In this document: piece after piece, positions 1 through 11,775 of the stretch
Position numbering within the stretch: position 1 is the first letter of the stretch
Layout of the letters: each line of letters begins with the position of its first letter
Source: Stenopsyche tienmushanensis
Lineage: Eukaryota; Arthropoda; Insecta; Trichoptera; Stenopsychidae
Length of the DNA stretch: 64,000 bases
Direction: 5' to 3'
NCBI GenBank assembly: GCA_008973525.1
Contig: WACJ01000267.1
Coordinates: 310,001 to 374,000, forward strand
Notes under the pieces: model-generated
Told to the model about the DNA's origin: nothing
The model's input: only the letters and a program-made list of their open reading frames with translations
Databases searched by the model: none
Made by a program: the position numbers and the translations under genes

Positions 1-60
1 GCTCGCACCATGTGCGTGCATACTCTCTCCGAATCACTCGAGTGCGCCCGCAACATGTGC
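1..60. repeat. Dispersed repeat fragment, inverted copy at 26829-26881
   Basis: The block containing GTGCGTGCATACTCTCTC and CGAGTGCG matches the reverse complement of 26829-26881 with few differences. It starts at the window edge, so its true left end is not visible. No coding or terminal-repeat structure is seen. The family is not one I recognise. Confidence 0.5.
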
Positions 61-1285
61 GTACATATTCATCAAAGGGTTGAGAAGAAGATATTGCAAT
101 TATTGCTAATAGTCTGAACAGAAAGTTGTCCTATTAATAGACCATTGGTAGACTATGATTGGGAAAAAAATTCAACAAAAAATATTATTTTGTTGAATTT
201 TTGCATTATAATAAAATTGCTTTTAATTTGACTGTTTTCCTTGTTGCAATATGTAAAAGTGCTTTATTAAAAAAAAGGAGAAAAACTGGGTAAAAAAGAT
301 TTTATTAGCGATCTTGGCGAGAGTTAAGGGAAGGAACCCTTGAATTGGCAATAAAAAATAACTGTAATGGAGTGACCCAAAACCGTTGCTTAGATCTCCA
401 TTCCGCCAGTTTGACCTAAAAAAAAACAATACCCGCGATCGTTAAACGCGAAAACTAAGACAGTACAGCCTCGGCCGAGATAATGCACAAAATAAGATCT
501 AGAAATTTTCATATGAATTTCCCGAACATTTTCACAGGGGACAGACGGCTTATTTTACGAGCGGTCGTTTACGAAATAAATTGTTCATCTTTTAAAAAAC
601 ACTCGAAGCCTTTTTTGTGTGTTAAAAATAAAGAATCCCCCCATAAGACAGAGCGCCGGGGAGGAGACAAAAGAAAATGCGAAACGCCAAAAGTGGTCAT
701 TGTGTTGTATATTTGGAGATAAAGAGAAAAAATTGCGGTCGAAAATTGATTGATTGGTTCACGGGGCCAAAATGTTTGGGGACCGGACCTCGTTTGGCGC
801 GGGAATAAAAATCAAAATGGAAAAGGAAGAATTCTTCCCGGCGAATGGGGGACGGGGGACACCTAATAAGATTCCCCGCATAGTTTGTGTTTTCCTTTCG
901 ACTTTGATGAAATTATTTCTCCGTGTGTTATTTTTCTTCCTTTGTCTACGGCGATCATTTGTGATGATATGTAATAAAAATTCTTATTCTGCGAGCACGA
1001 TTCAATTACATAAATTTGGGGGAGGAAATATTTTAATATCCCGCCATGTGTGGGTGGCTATGCGGGGGCTGCAATTTGATAGAAATAATGTGATACTGTT
1101 AAAAATAAATAAGTAAAACATACAGAAACAATTTGTCACGGGGGTGAAAAATTGCTGTCTTATTCGAGCTTGAAGCTGTATTATGCGCCTTACTTTAAAA
1201 GTCATTTATATATTGTAGTACTTTTTAACATTTTAAAATTTGTTTCGTATTAACACTTTGTGTTCCGGATCTGCGTTTTAACGTA
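61..1285. other. No gene recognised
   Basis: Unique-looking DNA. The open frames here (79 codons at 483-722, 120 codons at 754-1116) have no recognisable domain, no plausible splice context and amino-acid composition typical of random AT-rich DNA. The part from about 480 to 1100 is less AT-rich than its surroundings. I see no repeat-family match. Confidence 0.4.
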
Positions 1286-1625
1286 ACAGCAAATCTAATA
1301 TATTACCCATTTGATTAATGTAATCCAAATCCATTTTTCTCTCAGGTCCGCGCAGCGTGAATGTATCAATAAATGAGCCTTAACACTATTGATATTATTG
1401 GAACCATTTGTTGATAATTGATGTGGTGGCTCTCTATTTTGTACTCTATGAATAAATAAATAATAATATTGTATTAGAAATAGAAGCAAGGCATTAAAAA
1501 TAAATCGCTTTTCGCAATATTGGAGTATATTTAGACGTGTAGGGGTACCTTTACAGCACGACCTTGCCATCGATGTACGAGCGTATGAGATGCAAAATAC
1601 TCTCTCCGTCTCTGTCTTTTATTCA
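1286..1625 (-). repeat. RepA interspersed repeat, long copy
   Basis: RepA is my name for an unclassified non-coding repeat. This copy carries a TCCGCGCAGCGTGAATG block, a CAATAAATGAGCCTTAACAC block and a GTGTAGGGGTACCTTTACAG block, followed by a GATGTACGAG segment and a CTCTCTCCGTCTCTGTC segment. The same blocks recur in order at 57905-58265 and partly at 50660-50880. Several copies start with TTAACCCTTTGA or similar, so the family may end in TTAA, but I could not establish terminal inverted repeats. Its 91-codon antisense frame is not protein-like. Confidence 0.7.
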
Positions 1626-2904
1626 CTAATTTCCGCACATAGTTTGTGTAAATGAATTAACATGCATAACGTGTGAGTGGACGTTTTATGATATTCTGTT
1701 ATTATGCGAAAACCATAGACGCTTTTGATTAAAATTGATATTAAATATATTTTTTGTTGGAATGGTTGATACAAATTTTCATTCAGCAACCGCAAACACT
1801 TAACCGCCGAAGTATCCAATATAGATTTTTCCACCCGTTCCGACATTAACCCTCTCTTATTTTGTTTACTCTTCAATTTCGGTATCAGCTCTCTTACAGC
1901 TCTCCCTGCCAGTTCAACACTGTTTGGTTTACTCGATATATTTGCAGAGCATCATCGCGCTACCCCCGAATGTCAACGGCTATAATTAATTCTGTCAACT
2001 TTGGTTCTACTTTGTCATCAGCTGTCATCGTTCGCTCGAGGGTCTTCTTGCTTTCCTTTTAAAAATATTTTTTTCTGAGCATTCGTCAATTACTCCTGCT
2101 TTTGGCGTAGACGCGAAGAATTATTAAGCTTTTGTTTACTTAACGATTTTCCGGCAACGGGACACTGACAGGACGTCGACGTACCGCCCGACTGCATTAG
2201 GTTCCACCCTTAAAATTTGAAAGTGAAATTTGTAACATCCTTAAAAACTACCCTAGGAAATAATACATCATCAGCTGAAAATCAACAAATACTTTTTTCA
2301 TTATTTAAAAAATAAATAACTATTGCCACAGCTCTTAAATTTAACACTACCAATAATCTTTAGAGACAATTTCTTAAAATCAATTTTATTTTATTTTTTA
2401 TATTATACCCAATTTAGTTCTTTTTTCTGATCCATTAGTAACAAGCAAAATAAATCCATATTTTTATATATGTTTTACCATATATTTACCATATATTTTA
2501 ATATTAATTAAAATTGGTTGGTCATATTTGCCCTTAATTGCCTGTTCTTTGCATTGAAGGTATTTTGAATCATGACCTTAATTAGTCTCTGGTTATTCGA
2601 CTATGCCTTGAATTGATTGACATGTACGCCTTTGATCAAAACCTCACATTACCTAAAAAAAAAGCTATTAAAATATCAACGCATCGCCCCTTAATTAATC
2701 GCTATAAAAATGAAGCTTGAAGTACTGAGATCTAGTAAAATTTCGTCAATTTTCGATTGAATACAACGGAATACAATGGTTTTTTTAGGGTTTTGGACCG
2801 GAATGAAATCGAATACATAGAAAATCATTATTTAATTTTTCTACAATTAAGCCCGAATGAAAATGAACATCCATGTCAAAATGAAACTCGGACACCCACG
2901 TTAT
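1626..2904. other. No gene recognised
   Basis: 1626-2200 is moderately AT-rich unique-looking DNA with short meaningless frames (85 codons minus, 66 codons plus). 2200-2904 is very AT-rich. No repeat family, RNA gene or splice-bounded exon is evident. Confidence 0.4.
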
Positions 2905-3345
2905 TGTGACTATCTGTAAGTTTATCTCAAGTTCTAATCGACTGATTAATTTCAAATTTGGTAGGAACCTTTTCTATACAACACTCTTATTGTTCCTACC
3001 AGATTTGTATCAAAATTTTATTTTTAACTATTTAAAAAAAAAATAAAACCATGAAAAAATAAGGCCAAAAAAATGACTTTTTTTTTCAACAGTCGCCATT
3101 TTATGAAAATAATGTTATTATTTTTTCCTTTGAGGTAGGAACTATTGCGACGTCTTTACTAATTAAGCATTTTTTACTTTTTTCAATTTTAGATGATTAG
3201 AAGGGTTTAAATCGTGTCAACCAGGAAACACTCTTTTTTTACCTTTTACACTTTATTATTTGTATTTTTTTTTTAAATATATTCTGAAAATGTCAATAAA
3301 TAACTGTCAATAAAAATGTTTTTTTGATTATTTTTTATCATATAT
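2905..3345 (-). repeat. RepB interspersed element copy
   Basis: RepB is my name for a non-coding AT-rich element whose copies share, in order, TATAGGCTGG, GGTTGACACG, a block reading CTATAGTTCCTACCTCAAAG, an ACAAAATGGCGA block, TGGTAGGAACAATAGAGG and GAGATATTATGTCAACC. This copy is reversed: it opens with the reverse of the ATATTATGTCAACC region and runs through AACAGTCGCCATTTT to AATCGTGTCAACC and TATTCTGAAAATGTCAATAA. Its terminal repeats are not visible. Confidence 0.7.
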
Positions 3346-4837
3346 GAAAATATGAAAATTTATATTCGATAATATCAATGACTATGCTCTAAGTATGTAT
3401 ATACCATATTTAGTTTAAATTTAACCATAACTTGTTTTGTGTAACATGTAAACCGTTGATTGATCAATTGGTTGACATTTCTGCTCTTAATTTAGAGTTC
3501 AAAGAAATTTAAAATTGGACACTTCTTAGAATAACCGAAACGATGCTTCATTATTTCAGGCCGCGGTCGAAAATCCCAAGACTCGAGTCTATTTCGGTAT
3601 AAAATATTTATTGCTCTACGATTTGAGTCGACTTTTTAAACATCTAAATCACTCCGTTCGACTTTTTATTTTATTTCTTCCCATTATTCCCGGGGGGACT
3701 TTATTAAATTTTCCCTACAAGGGCGATTTATCGATACGAAGCAAATTTAATATGTTAAAAGCTTTTGTATTTGAGCATATTTTGAGTCTTTAAAAAGTAT
3801 TGACAATCAATGTGGCGTCGTATATCCAATTTGCACAAAATAATTTATTCGCAATAAAATCAAATTCGGACTGTGTATCCATTTCAATATTCGATCAGGA
3901 TATACATCGTTCTATTTATGTTAATTAGGATTTTCAAGGACGTTTTTTTATTATTCACCTCGTCCTGTTTTTCACTGGAGGATTTTCTTTGATGAATCGG
4001 CGAGGATTTTTTTTTTATGCTTGGATCCGATCCCTCATTTCAATATTTCTCAAATTTAATAAAGAGAATATAAAAAATTGTAAAAGACAGCGTCCGTCTT
4101 CCATCCCTTATTTGAATCCTTATCCGCGATTCACGAGGGCGCGCCGTCGTCCAGGATAATTGTGAATGGCTCTCCTTGATTCTTTTATCAGATTCCTGTT
4201 TGCAGGGTACGTGATTTTTTTTTACTTGTATTTTTATCGTGACATCTTTAATGCGATCCTTCAAAATTATCAAGCAGCGGAAAATAATATTACAACAGTA
4301 AATTCAGCTTATTTTTAAGACCGAAAAATAAATTGTTTAGATATTTTATACGGGGTAGTTTTTGATTCCTGTGGTAGATCATAAATTCTATAAATCCCCT
4401 TTAATGTCGCAATTATTCGACAAAATTCTTACAACGTCACCAGTCGACAGATATGCGTTTTTAATGACATTTCTGGAGCAGCAGGAATACTTAAATCGAG
4501 CGATGACAGGACCAAAGAAATTCTCTTTTGTGTATCACGCACAACAATAGAATTCTCTTCATCCAGGGAGCGATTGTTATTACGGGACAGGCGATCCTTC
4601 ATTACCGATATATTAAGTGTCTATTGCTTTGTAGACAGAATTTTCTTTTTTCGGATATTTTATTAAAATTCCCGAAGGAAGAAAGCCACTCGTATTGAAT
4701 ACCGACGACGATATATTTTTACCGCGTACAAAATTTTTTACATCATATCAAAATTGCCTCATGAAGACGACACATAATAGAGCTTGGAACTCAATTTCAA
4801 ACTATTTTATATGTACAACCATATTTATTTTTTATAA
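3346..4837. other. No gene recognised
   Basis: Unique-looking DNA. 4040-4273 (minus, 77 codons) and 4362-4550 (plus, 62 codons) are open but have no recognisable motif. The stretch near 4120-4170 is GC-richer. Nothing here matches the repeat families of this window. Confidence 0.4.
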
Positions 4838-5250
4838 TAAATCTTATACAAAAAAAAGTAAAATTAAAAAAGTTATAGGCTGGTAAAATGTAAGGGGTAA
4901 AAAAAGCGCGTATCCACGGTTGACACGATTTCAACCCTTTATGTTAATTAAAATCAAATTTAAAGAAATAATCTTAATAAAAAAATAATGTCGCTACAGT
5001 TCATACCTGAATGAAAAAATAATAATTTCATTTTAACAAAATGGCGAATGTTTTAAAAATAAGTCATTTTTTGTCCTTATTTTTTTATAGTTTTAATATT
5101 TATTTTAATAGTTAAAAATAAAATTTTAATATAAATCTGGTAGAGACGTTAGAGGGATATATTAAAAAGATTTGTACAAAATTTGAAGTAAATCAGTTGA
5201 TTAAAAGTTGAGATATCATGTCAACCGTGTTGAAAAAAGTAGTTCAGAGA
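4838..5250 (+). repeat. RepB interspersed element copy
   Basis: Forward copy: GTTATAGGCTGG at about 4873, GGTTGACACGATTTCAACCC near 4918, AAAATGGCGAATG near 5040, and GAGATATCATGTCAACCG at about 5210. It matches 15680-16130 and 37990-38360. No terminal repeat is visible at either end, so this copy looks truncated. Confidence 0.7.
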
Positions 5251-5602
5251 AATACGTATGTACATTCATTGATCACCTTTCCATCTTATATTGATCCTAG
5301 TCATATTTTTATAATTTATAGATAAAATCATAATGACTTTGGATGATTCGCTTATGACTATTTACGTGCAATCAAAAATAAAATATTACTCATGCACTCA
5401 TTTGCAATGAATAGTTATTAACTACGCCCATATATACTTCATGGTTATAAGGAGTGTTTATTGCAATAATTGAGTCATAAAAAGAATAATTCCTGGCTTT
5501 CGTCCAAAGCATAGATTATCTCCCGTATAACACGGTCGTTAAGTTCCCTATAAAAATGCAGTTTTATATGAAATGTAGATATGGTATAAAATATTTTCTT
5601 CG
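5251..5602. other. No gene recognised
   Basis: AT-rich DNA without a recognisable feature between RepB and the Tigger relic. It may include decayed 3' sequence of the latter. Confidence 0.35.
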
Positions 5603-5857
5603 TCATCGCAACCAATCGCTGTGCTTATAATTTCCACCAAATTTACCTTGATATCCTCGACATATATCATGAAATCCTTCGTTTCCTATTTTACTATTGA
5701 TTCTACTTTTAATTGGATCGATTAAGCTTACGATTTGAACTAACAATAGCCATAATTTTTTCCAGCATGCATTCAATGTTGACGGTCTTATTTCTGTGAT
5801 GGATGAAGCTATGAGATTAATATACTCCAAAATTCTATAGCATTGCCATGCCTCCAT
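5603..5857 (-). pseudogene. Tigger/pogo-type transposase C-terminal fragment
   Basis: The minus-strand frame of 84 codons reads like the end of the DDE (CENP-B/jerky-like) domain of pogo/Tigger transposases. It has an AWQ..ILEYINLIASSITE helix followed by RPSTLNACWKKLW, the strongly conserved 'STLNACW+KLWP' box near the C-terminus of that family, and then an INSKIGNEGFHDI segment matching the family's 'GGEGF.D' tail. Intact proteins are about 400-600 residues, so only the last fifth is present. No catalytic D, CENP-B DNA-binding domain or terminal repeat is visible. Upstream DNA past 5860 is in other frames. This is a dead relic. The family call rests on motif recognition, not alignment. Confidence 0.7.
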
Positions 5858-6324
5858 GATTTTGATAGATTATTCAAAATACATTGCAATGATTCTATGA
5901 TCTTACAATAATGAAGTAATATTGGACGTTAAGAATATTATTTCTAGTTAAACGCACATATGTTATAATGATAGCTATAAGAAACTGCATAAACAATTGG
6001 GGGTTCCAAAAGCCATTACCGCGGGGGTCCGAAGCAAGAAGAAATCGTGGTTAAAATACCAACCTTCAATCGAAAAACTATGACGTTCTTTGTATAAATG
6101 TCGTGTAATAGTGAATTCGTAATAGGAAACCGCGCATATCGAGGGCAGAAGGTCAAAATTTGGAAACAGAAGTTTTCATGATTTTTTTATCAACTTTTTT
6201 TTGTGCGATTTTAGATACATTTTATATAGCTGTTTCAAAGTAATGCGGTTTTTAATATCCATGGAATGCATCATAGTTTTTTTGTGCGATTTTACGTGGA
6301 ACGCATCTATCGCACAAAAAAGGT
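5858..6324. other. No gene; short inverted repeat
   Basis: No gene seen. It contains TTTTTTGTGCGAT three times: twice forward (ending near 6209, and 6278-6290) and once inverted (6309-6321). The last two form a perfect 13-bp stem around an 18-nt loop. A related GCACAAGAAGG occurs near 6568. Confidence 0.45.
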
Positions 6325-6380
6325 TTTAATGTATATCAATAAATGAACCTTAACACTATTGATACTGTTGAGCCCCACAA
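6325..6380 (-). repeat. RepA fragment
   Basis: Short piece with the ATCAATAAATGAACCTTAAC and ACTATTGATA blocks typical of RepA. The rest of the repeat is missing on both sides. Confidence 0.55.
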
Positions 6381-8989
6381 TGTAGATCATAAATGTAATC
6401 AATAAAAATGTTGTATTATCGATTAGTTTTCATAATTTTCCAAGACGAATTAAATTTCCAAGATGAAATAAAGACAAATATGTGTTTTGAGAACGTGTTC
6501 TCAACCGCGTCTATAGACGCTTGTGGCTTTTAGCAGCTAAATAGCTATGCTGCCTTCAATATCAATCGCACAAGAAGGTGAAAATTTTATACAGATAATA
6601 TAGACGCGAAACTCTTCTATGTATGGATATCGAAGACGATGATGATCTGTGATTGCAAGCATGCAACACCATATAGGCCGGTTTTCTAAAAATATCAAAC
6701 TTATCGCTTATGCATGATAATTTTAATTTTTAATTGAATTAACCTGAATATTTGCAAAATATCAAATGTCAAGATTGCAAAACCTGTTTTAAATACGCAT
6801 ATTTACAGCCCGTAATATAAAAGTGGACACACGCTCATAATTTCGTTGAATTATATTAATTAACAATGTTTCGTTCGTGTCGCGCGGAAACTTCGCCCTG
6901 ACGCGTTTCAAGATACGTCGCCATTCTCAGACAAAACTGATGACATTCTTTCAAAAGTTTCCGACGACACTCTTGACATTTCGCTTAATTTCCTTCGTCG
7001 AGTATTTAATTTTGATGGAGTTTTTTTAATGTCGTCATCCACGTTTGTATATAGTATTGTGCTTGTATTGTTGAAGTCCTGAAAATAGCCAGATGATTTA
7101 AGTATATATAAAAAATTGTATTTTTTGCCTGAAAAATGGCCCTAAAGGCATTGCACATTAAGATAAATTTGATGTCTAAATTTGAATTGATCGTTTCAAT
7201 GATGATGATTGTTCATAAGTTCATAAGTATAATTGCATAATGGGCAATGATTCGATAATGATCTATCATTATGTATAGTGAATAGCACTAATCAAAATAT
7301 CTTTGGCATTGCCATGGTAATAATACAGAGGGGTCGAATGTCTGCCCTTATAATTATTACTAATTTCATTGCTTTCAAAGCGCCAAATTTACATATGTTG
7401 TCATTTAGCTTGCAATTTATGTTTATGTAAACTTGACATCGTAACGTTCAATTGGCGCATTATTTATGGTTCAATTGCTCATGCATTTTTATGCATACTC
7501 CATGCTTAGTTTCCAGTTCGTTGGATGCAGTTGCTCTATTTATTACCAAACAGAAATATCGCTTTTCAATTCAAAATGATCATGATATATTTGCTCCACG
7601 GATGGTTTAGTTCTTTAAACGCATGGAAGCCATGGACGATCCAAATAATTTATACACGCAACCCAGAGTTATCAAATTCCTGGACCGAATCCCGACGGTG
7701 AGGCTGTATACATTCAGGTCACGAAGGCGATAAAAATCACATTATATTGTTATTGAGTCTATTGTAGTTGGGGTTCCATCAGTCACTGTCTTTGGGCATG
7801 TGTTCTCAAATCATGATTAATTGTCCATGACTTATTGTCTCATGATCGTCTTTCAATCACGGATTCATAGCGTCGTAAAACCGGCTACACATCCTATTAT
7901 CTCGGAATATTTATGCCCCCCGAAAGTGTGAATTTTATTGAAGCCCCATAAATTATATCCGACTTTTGCGATCTGAGTTACATCTCGATATCTCGCGAAA
8001 AAATTCGATCCCGCGACGATATCTGGTTGACTTATGGTTGAATTCCAGGGCGCGAAATCCGCGAAAGGAAATTGAATGCTATAAAAATGTCATTAGTATA
8101 ATGTCTTTTTTTATTTTTCTTCGTCCTTATCGAGGGAAGATGCTAAAAAAGCAATGTTATAATAGAACTTTTGATATTTCAAACCGATCGCGAAATGCCC
8201 CTCACAGCGTACATAAGCGGAAGCTTTCGGCGAGCTTTTAAGCTCTCACTCGATAAACATTTTAAATTGAAATAATAAATTGTTAGTGAAGGCACGGAGC
8301 GACTCCGATAAAAGATTTCGAAGTAACTTCATATAAAATATGAAATAAGTCTCGAAATGAGCGAAATCACCAGTCATATCACATTTTTAATTTCCGCCTC
8401 TAAAAGGTAACTTCAACTTCTCTAACGTTTCCCATTTTCTATCCACCCTCTCCCGGAACATTTCAACCTCCCATACAATTGTTTTCATACGAACAAAATA
8501 CATCGCCCTATTCGATACACATATAATAATTAATCTCGATGCTTTTAGATGTATATTTCATATACATACATTTTTATTATAACGATTTTAAGCTTTGTAC
8601 GCCATCGCCAAAATGAACCCCACAAATAATTTTGTGACAAACAAGAACTCGTCTCGACTAGACTCGAAACTCTTTGAAATTCGCGCTTCGGTGAACGAAG
8701 CCATTATTTTAATCCTACTTGACCTCATTGAACACAGAAATATCTAAAAATAATCTTCCTTCGAGTATTTATGTTTTAACTTTGATATTGCATTAATTTG
8801 AAGCGAATTTAATATCGCCCACTAATTTGAAATACAGGGGACTGACTAATTTAATGCCTATTTATCATTCGAAATAAAAACGAATTAATATCGAATCGTA
8901 AAGCCTTAAACGCGCAAAGAAGTATTGCTATATATTTTTTATCTAATTAACACTTAGGTATCTATTTACACGTAATATTCAATTACCGC
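6381..8989. other. Long stretch without gene or recognised repeat
   Basis: About 2.6 kb of AT-rich, unique-looking DNA. Small frames occur (91 codons at 7966-8241) but carry no recognisable motif. There are many ATGATCAT/ATTGAT-like words near 7190-7270 but no clear periodic array. Nothing supports exons or RNA genes. Confidence 0.4.
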
Positions 8990-9235
8990 GCGGGAAGGAC
9001 GTCCTCCCGCAGTCAAGGCTAACCAATGACTCCTCCCAACACCGGCCTCTTGCGCGTCACCACCCAATCGGCAACGGTGCACGCGCAAGAAGCGATCGAT
9101 TGGTACTCCAGGTGCGATGTCTCCGCTGCGCTACAGAAGATGGCGCTGTTAAAATCTCACATTGCACTTAAAGAGAGACAGAAGATGTCGCTGTTAATCT
9201 GGCGAATTAAATCTGCTCAGATTATCGGTGCCATT
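8990..9235 (-). repeat. LTR retrotransposon long terminal repeat, fragment
   Basis: Read in reverse, this segment matches the LTR at 60311-60659: TCTGAGCAGATTTAATTCGC, a CCAGATTAACAGCGA block, ATTTTAACAGCGCCATCTTC, the ATCGATCGCTTCTTG word, GGTTAGCCTTGACT and GTCCTTCCCGC. Similarity stops near 8990, before the polyadenylation signal and primer-binding site of the other copy. It is therefore a partial, probably solo, LTR. The 71-codon plus frame inside it is antisense noise. Confidence 0.75.
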
Positions 9236-9412
9236 GCATAGGGATGGTAAGTCGCCCACGCTACAAAAGCTTAAAAATAAATGTTTCCTTTTTTCTGCAA
9301 GATAAAGCCTACTTAGAAACTTCGTAGCTCCTAGAAAAAGTTAATTTTATGCATTGTTTTTTTCGATTTATGAACGGAAATTGTTAAAGCTTTGCGTTTT
9401 CCATAGAATCGC

Positions 9413-9530
9413 ATGTTAACCCTTTGAGTAGTGAGTTAATTTTAAAATGATGTCCATATAAATCCACTTATCTCTCAGCCCCGCTCAGCGTGAATCAATC
9501 TTGTAAATAAACACTGTTGATAGCACATTA
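9413..9530 (-). repeat. RepA fragment
   Basis: Begins TTAACCCTTTGAGTAGTGAG and continues with CACTTATCTCTCAG, CAGCGTGAATC and AACACTGTTGATA blocks. It matches 52855-52960 and 49846-49975 and stops abruptly. Confidence 0.6.
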
Positions 9531-9562
9531 AGCAACAATTTTATGTAATTTTCTTAGTAAAT

Positions 9563-10026
9563 ATGAGGGTTATCCAGAAAATAAGGTTACATTTATGTAG
9601 GATTTTAGGGCACACAAATATATTATCCGGTGTGATCATTCTGGGTTCACAACTTGCACACCAAGTCTTGTAACCAAGATTTTCCGACACAATTTTATCA
9701 AGGAGACTATCATGGAAAAATGTCAGGAAATTCTTAGTAAAGGTCGTCAGGCGTCACACGGTGGTTGTTTCATAATAATTCTTCAATTTTTTGTTCAAGT
9801 TCATCAAAAATCACTGATTGTCTCCCCCTCTGTTTCGTCAAGAATATCATTACGACCTTCTTTGAACAACCTAACCCACTTCGTGACATGTCGACTCATT
9901 ACATCACTATCATGGACAGGAGGTGGTGGGAGGGTGCGACGTCCTTTTCTTCGTAAAAATTTACTGTGACTGAACAAAATGGCGGACAAACATAGCAAAC
10001 AAACTGACCGTCAGGATCCCCCCTAC
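9563..10026 (-). mobile_element. Internally deleted mariner-type element
   Basis: The left end has the mariner-like terminal sequence GAGGGTTATCCAGAAAATAA. The same end, inverted, lies at about 26640-26661. The right end, read in reverse, starts GGATCCTGACGGTCAG and matches the left end of 26357-26661. Between them the minus strand encodes a broken transposase N-terminal half: HVTKWVRLFKEGRNDILDE (first helix-turn-helix and linker), then in another frame IEELL..NHRVTPDDLY and DKIVSENLGYKTWCAS, matching the second helix-turn-helix and the 'CARWVP' linker of mariner transposases. Stops and frameshifts interrupt it and the catalytic domain is missing. At roughly 460 bp against about 1.3 kb for a complete element, it is a deletion derivative. 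Confidence 0.75.
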
Positions 10027-10354
10027 ATAAAAATTTTCTCCCGGCCTCAAGAGTCCTTGTATTCTTACTTTCTAGACGACCTTCGTACTTTAATATTTAA
10101 TACGTTGACTGCAAATTCCTACAAGGTTCATTTTCACAAAAAAGAAGTGGTCTGCGGAATGTTCGCTATTTTTCACATTCAAAAATGCAAACGTGCAGAA
10201 AATCACATCTGCGTCCTCGCCATGCAATCTTAGACCTTGTCTTCGCAATTTGAGTCTGCAAAACAAGTATTTCATCCGCCTGCGCGTCCAATAAACGCCA
10301 CATTTGACACCAGAGACATAATTTTATGCGGGAAATTTCCGTTTCATCCATTCG
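10027..10354. other. No gene recognised
   Basis: Unique-looking DNA with overlapping short frames on both strands and no recognisable domain. Confidence 0.35.
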
Positions 10355-10580
10355 GGCGTTAATTATTTGAAATATTTATTCGTTCGACGCTTTAAAACGA
10401 GCGTCGAATGCAATTAGCGGGACATTAAATTTCGAACGCATCCCATTACCTAGACGACAATTAACCCGCCATACAGGCGGCGCTTTACATATTGATTGTG
10501 GAAGAGCACATGTAAATATTATAAACATAATTACTATGCGCTAATCGACAATTAAGGCTATTCAATTAACAATTAGCGCC
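10355..10580. promoter_or_regulatory. Candidate homeodomain-site cluster
   Basis: Seven AATTA cores lie within about 220 bases: TTAATTATT, GCAATTAGCG, GACAATTAACC, ATAATTACT, GACAATTAAGG and CAATTAACAATTAGCG. These are the core recognised by Antennapedia-class homeodomains. The same stretch holds a 9-bp perfect inverted repeat (TTCGACGCT and AGCGTCGAA around an 8-nt loop, near 10383-10408). The segment looks single-copy. Function as an enhancer is inference; AT-rich DNA produces such cores by chance. Confidence 0.3.
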
Positions 10581-11323
10581 AACGGTGGTTCAAATTTTCG
10601 CAAAAATAATGCCGGAGGGTCGCATTGAATTCGGCTCATTAAAAGGGCATTCGTCGCATTTTTTAAAAAAATATTTTTTGCCTCCATACATGGGGAAGCA
10701 TTTGAGGAGCACTCTGAGTGGCTCTCAATTTCGGCCTATATCTTCGAATCATAATTTATCACAGTTCATTGGGTGCTCGTTTCATCGTCTTAATTTCGCT
10801 TCACTTGGGTGACTTTTGAAGATCCCTTAACGACGGGACAGTTTTAATTTGAATCTCTAAGGACTCCACTCTTAAGAAAAATGATTTTAATTAAAGGCTT
10901 TCGATTATATTTTTCGCCTTTTCCTTGAGCGATAATCGCCCCAACCAGTTTCAGCTCTCGACCAGTTTATCGCCTGGGATATAAATTTAATCATAATACG
11001 CATGCCATTCATGGAAATTCTTCGTGATTATCTATTTGATCTCCAATTTGAGCTCTGGATTGATCTGATTGATGATAAGGCTCCATATAATGATATGGTA
11101 TGGGAACAACAGCGTCATGAAATGTGAACCGTGTCCGTGTATAAGTTTATGTAGATCGATGATGTGTTCAATCTATAATCATGTATCATTGGCACAACGG
11201 CACGTATTATTCAGTGAATCATCTCAGGAATCCTAGAAATTGATGAATGAGTCAACGTACATATCGTTTGACTGCTTGAAGAATTATTTTAGCATGACTC
11301 GTCTAATATCATTGTAGGCTTTT
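10581..11323. other. No gene recognised
   Basis: Unique-looking DNA. A 75-codon plus frame at 10585-10812 has no recognisable feature. From 11000 on the sequence is AT-rich. Confidence 0.35.
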
Positions 11324-11452
11324 TTAACCCTTTGTAAATACTGTCCTAAACACGATACGCAAAATAAAATCATACGATTTCAAATATGAGTGGAGAAAAA
11401 ATGTAGAAACAAAATGTCGAGCCAGACTCGACATAGGACCGCAAAGAGTTAA
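11324..11452. mobile_element. TTAA-bounded miniature element
   Basis: The 129-bp segment begins TTAACCCTTTG and ends with the inverse of TTAACTCTTTG, an 11-bp imperfect terminal inverted repeat that includes TTAA at each end. Near its right end CGAGCCAGACTCG forms a small internal dyad. TTAA boundaries are typical of piggyBac-type elements, but no transposase or longer terminal repeat supports that assignment. Confidence 0.5.
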
Positions 11453-11775
11453 CACTGTTGATAGTTCAACTTGCATGGTATCTGCTTTCTGTTGTTCAGC
11501 TATTTTTGCCTATTAATATATTGCAAAAATAAAAGCACAGATTACCTTGAAAACCTGCCAGTTTATTTCTGAAGGAGTAGATTTTGCAAAGGGGTGATGA
11601 TATTTGGCTGTTGACACCACTCCAGAACAGTCAAATAGGAATAACAAAATTGGTCAACGATAAGAATGATGCGAGTATCTTAATTATCAAAACAAACTCC
11701 GGTTCGCAAGATAACGCGACAAAAACAAAAATGCGAATTATCATATAAACATATTTTTATATAGACGTTTGAGGC
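11453..11775. other. No gene recognised
   Basis: Unique-looking spacer between the TTAA element and the hAT element. It starts with AACACTGTTGATAG, a small RepA-like scrap. Confidence 0.35.
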
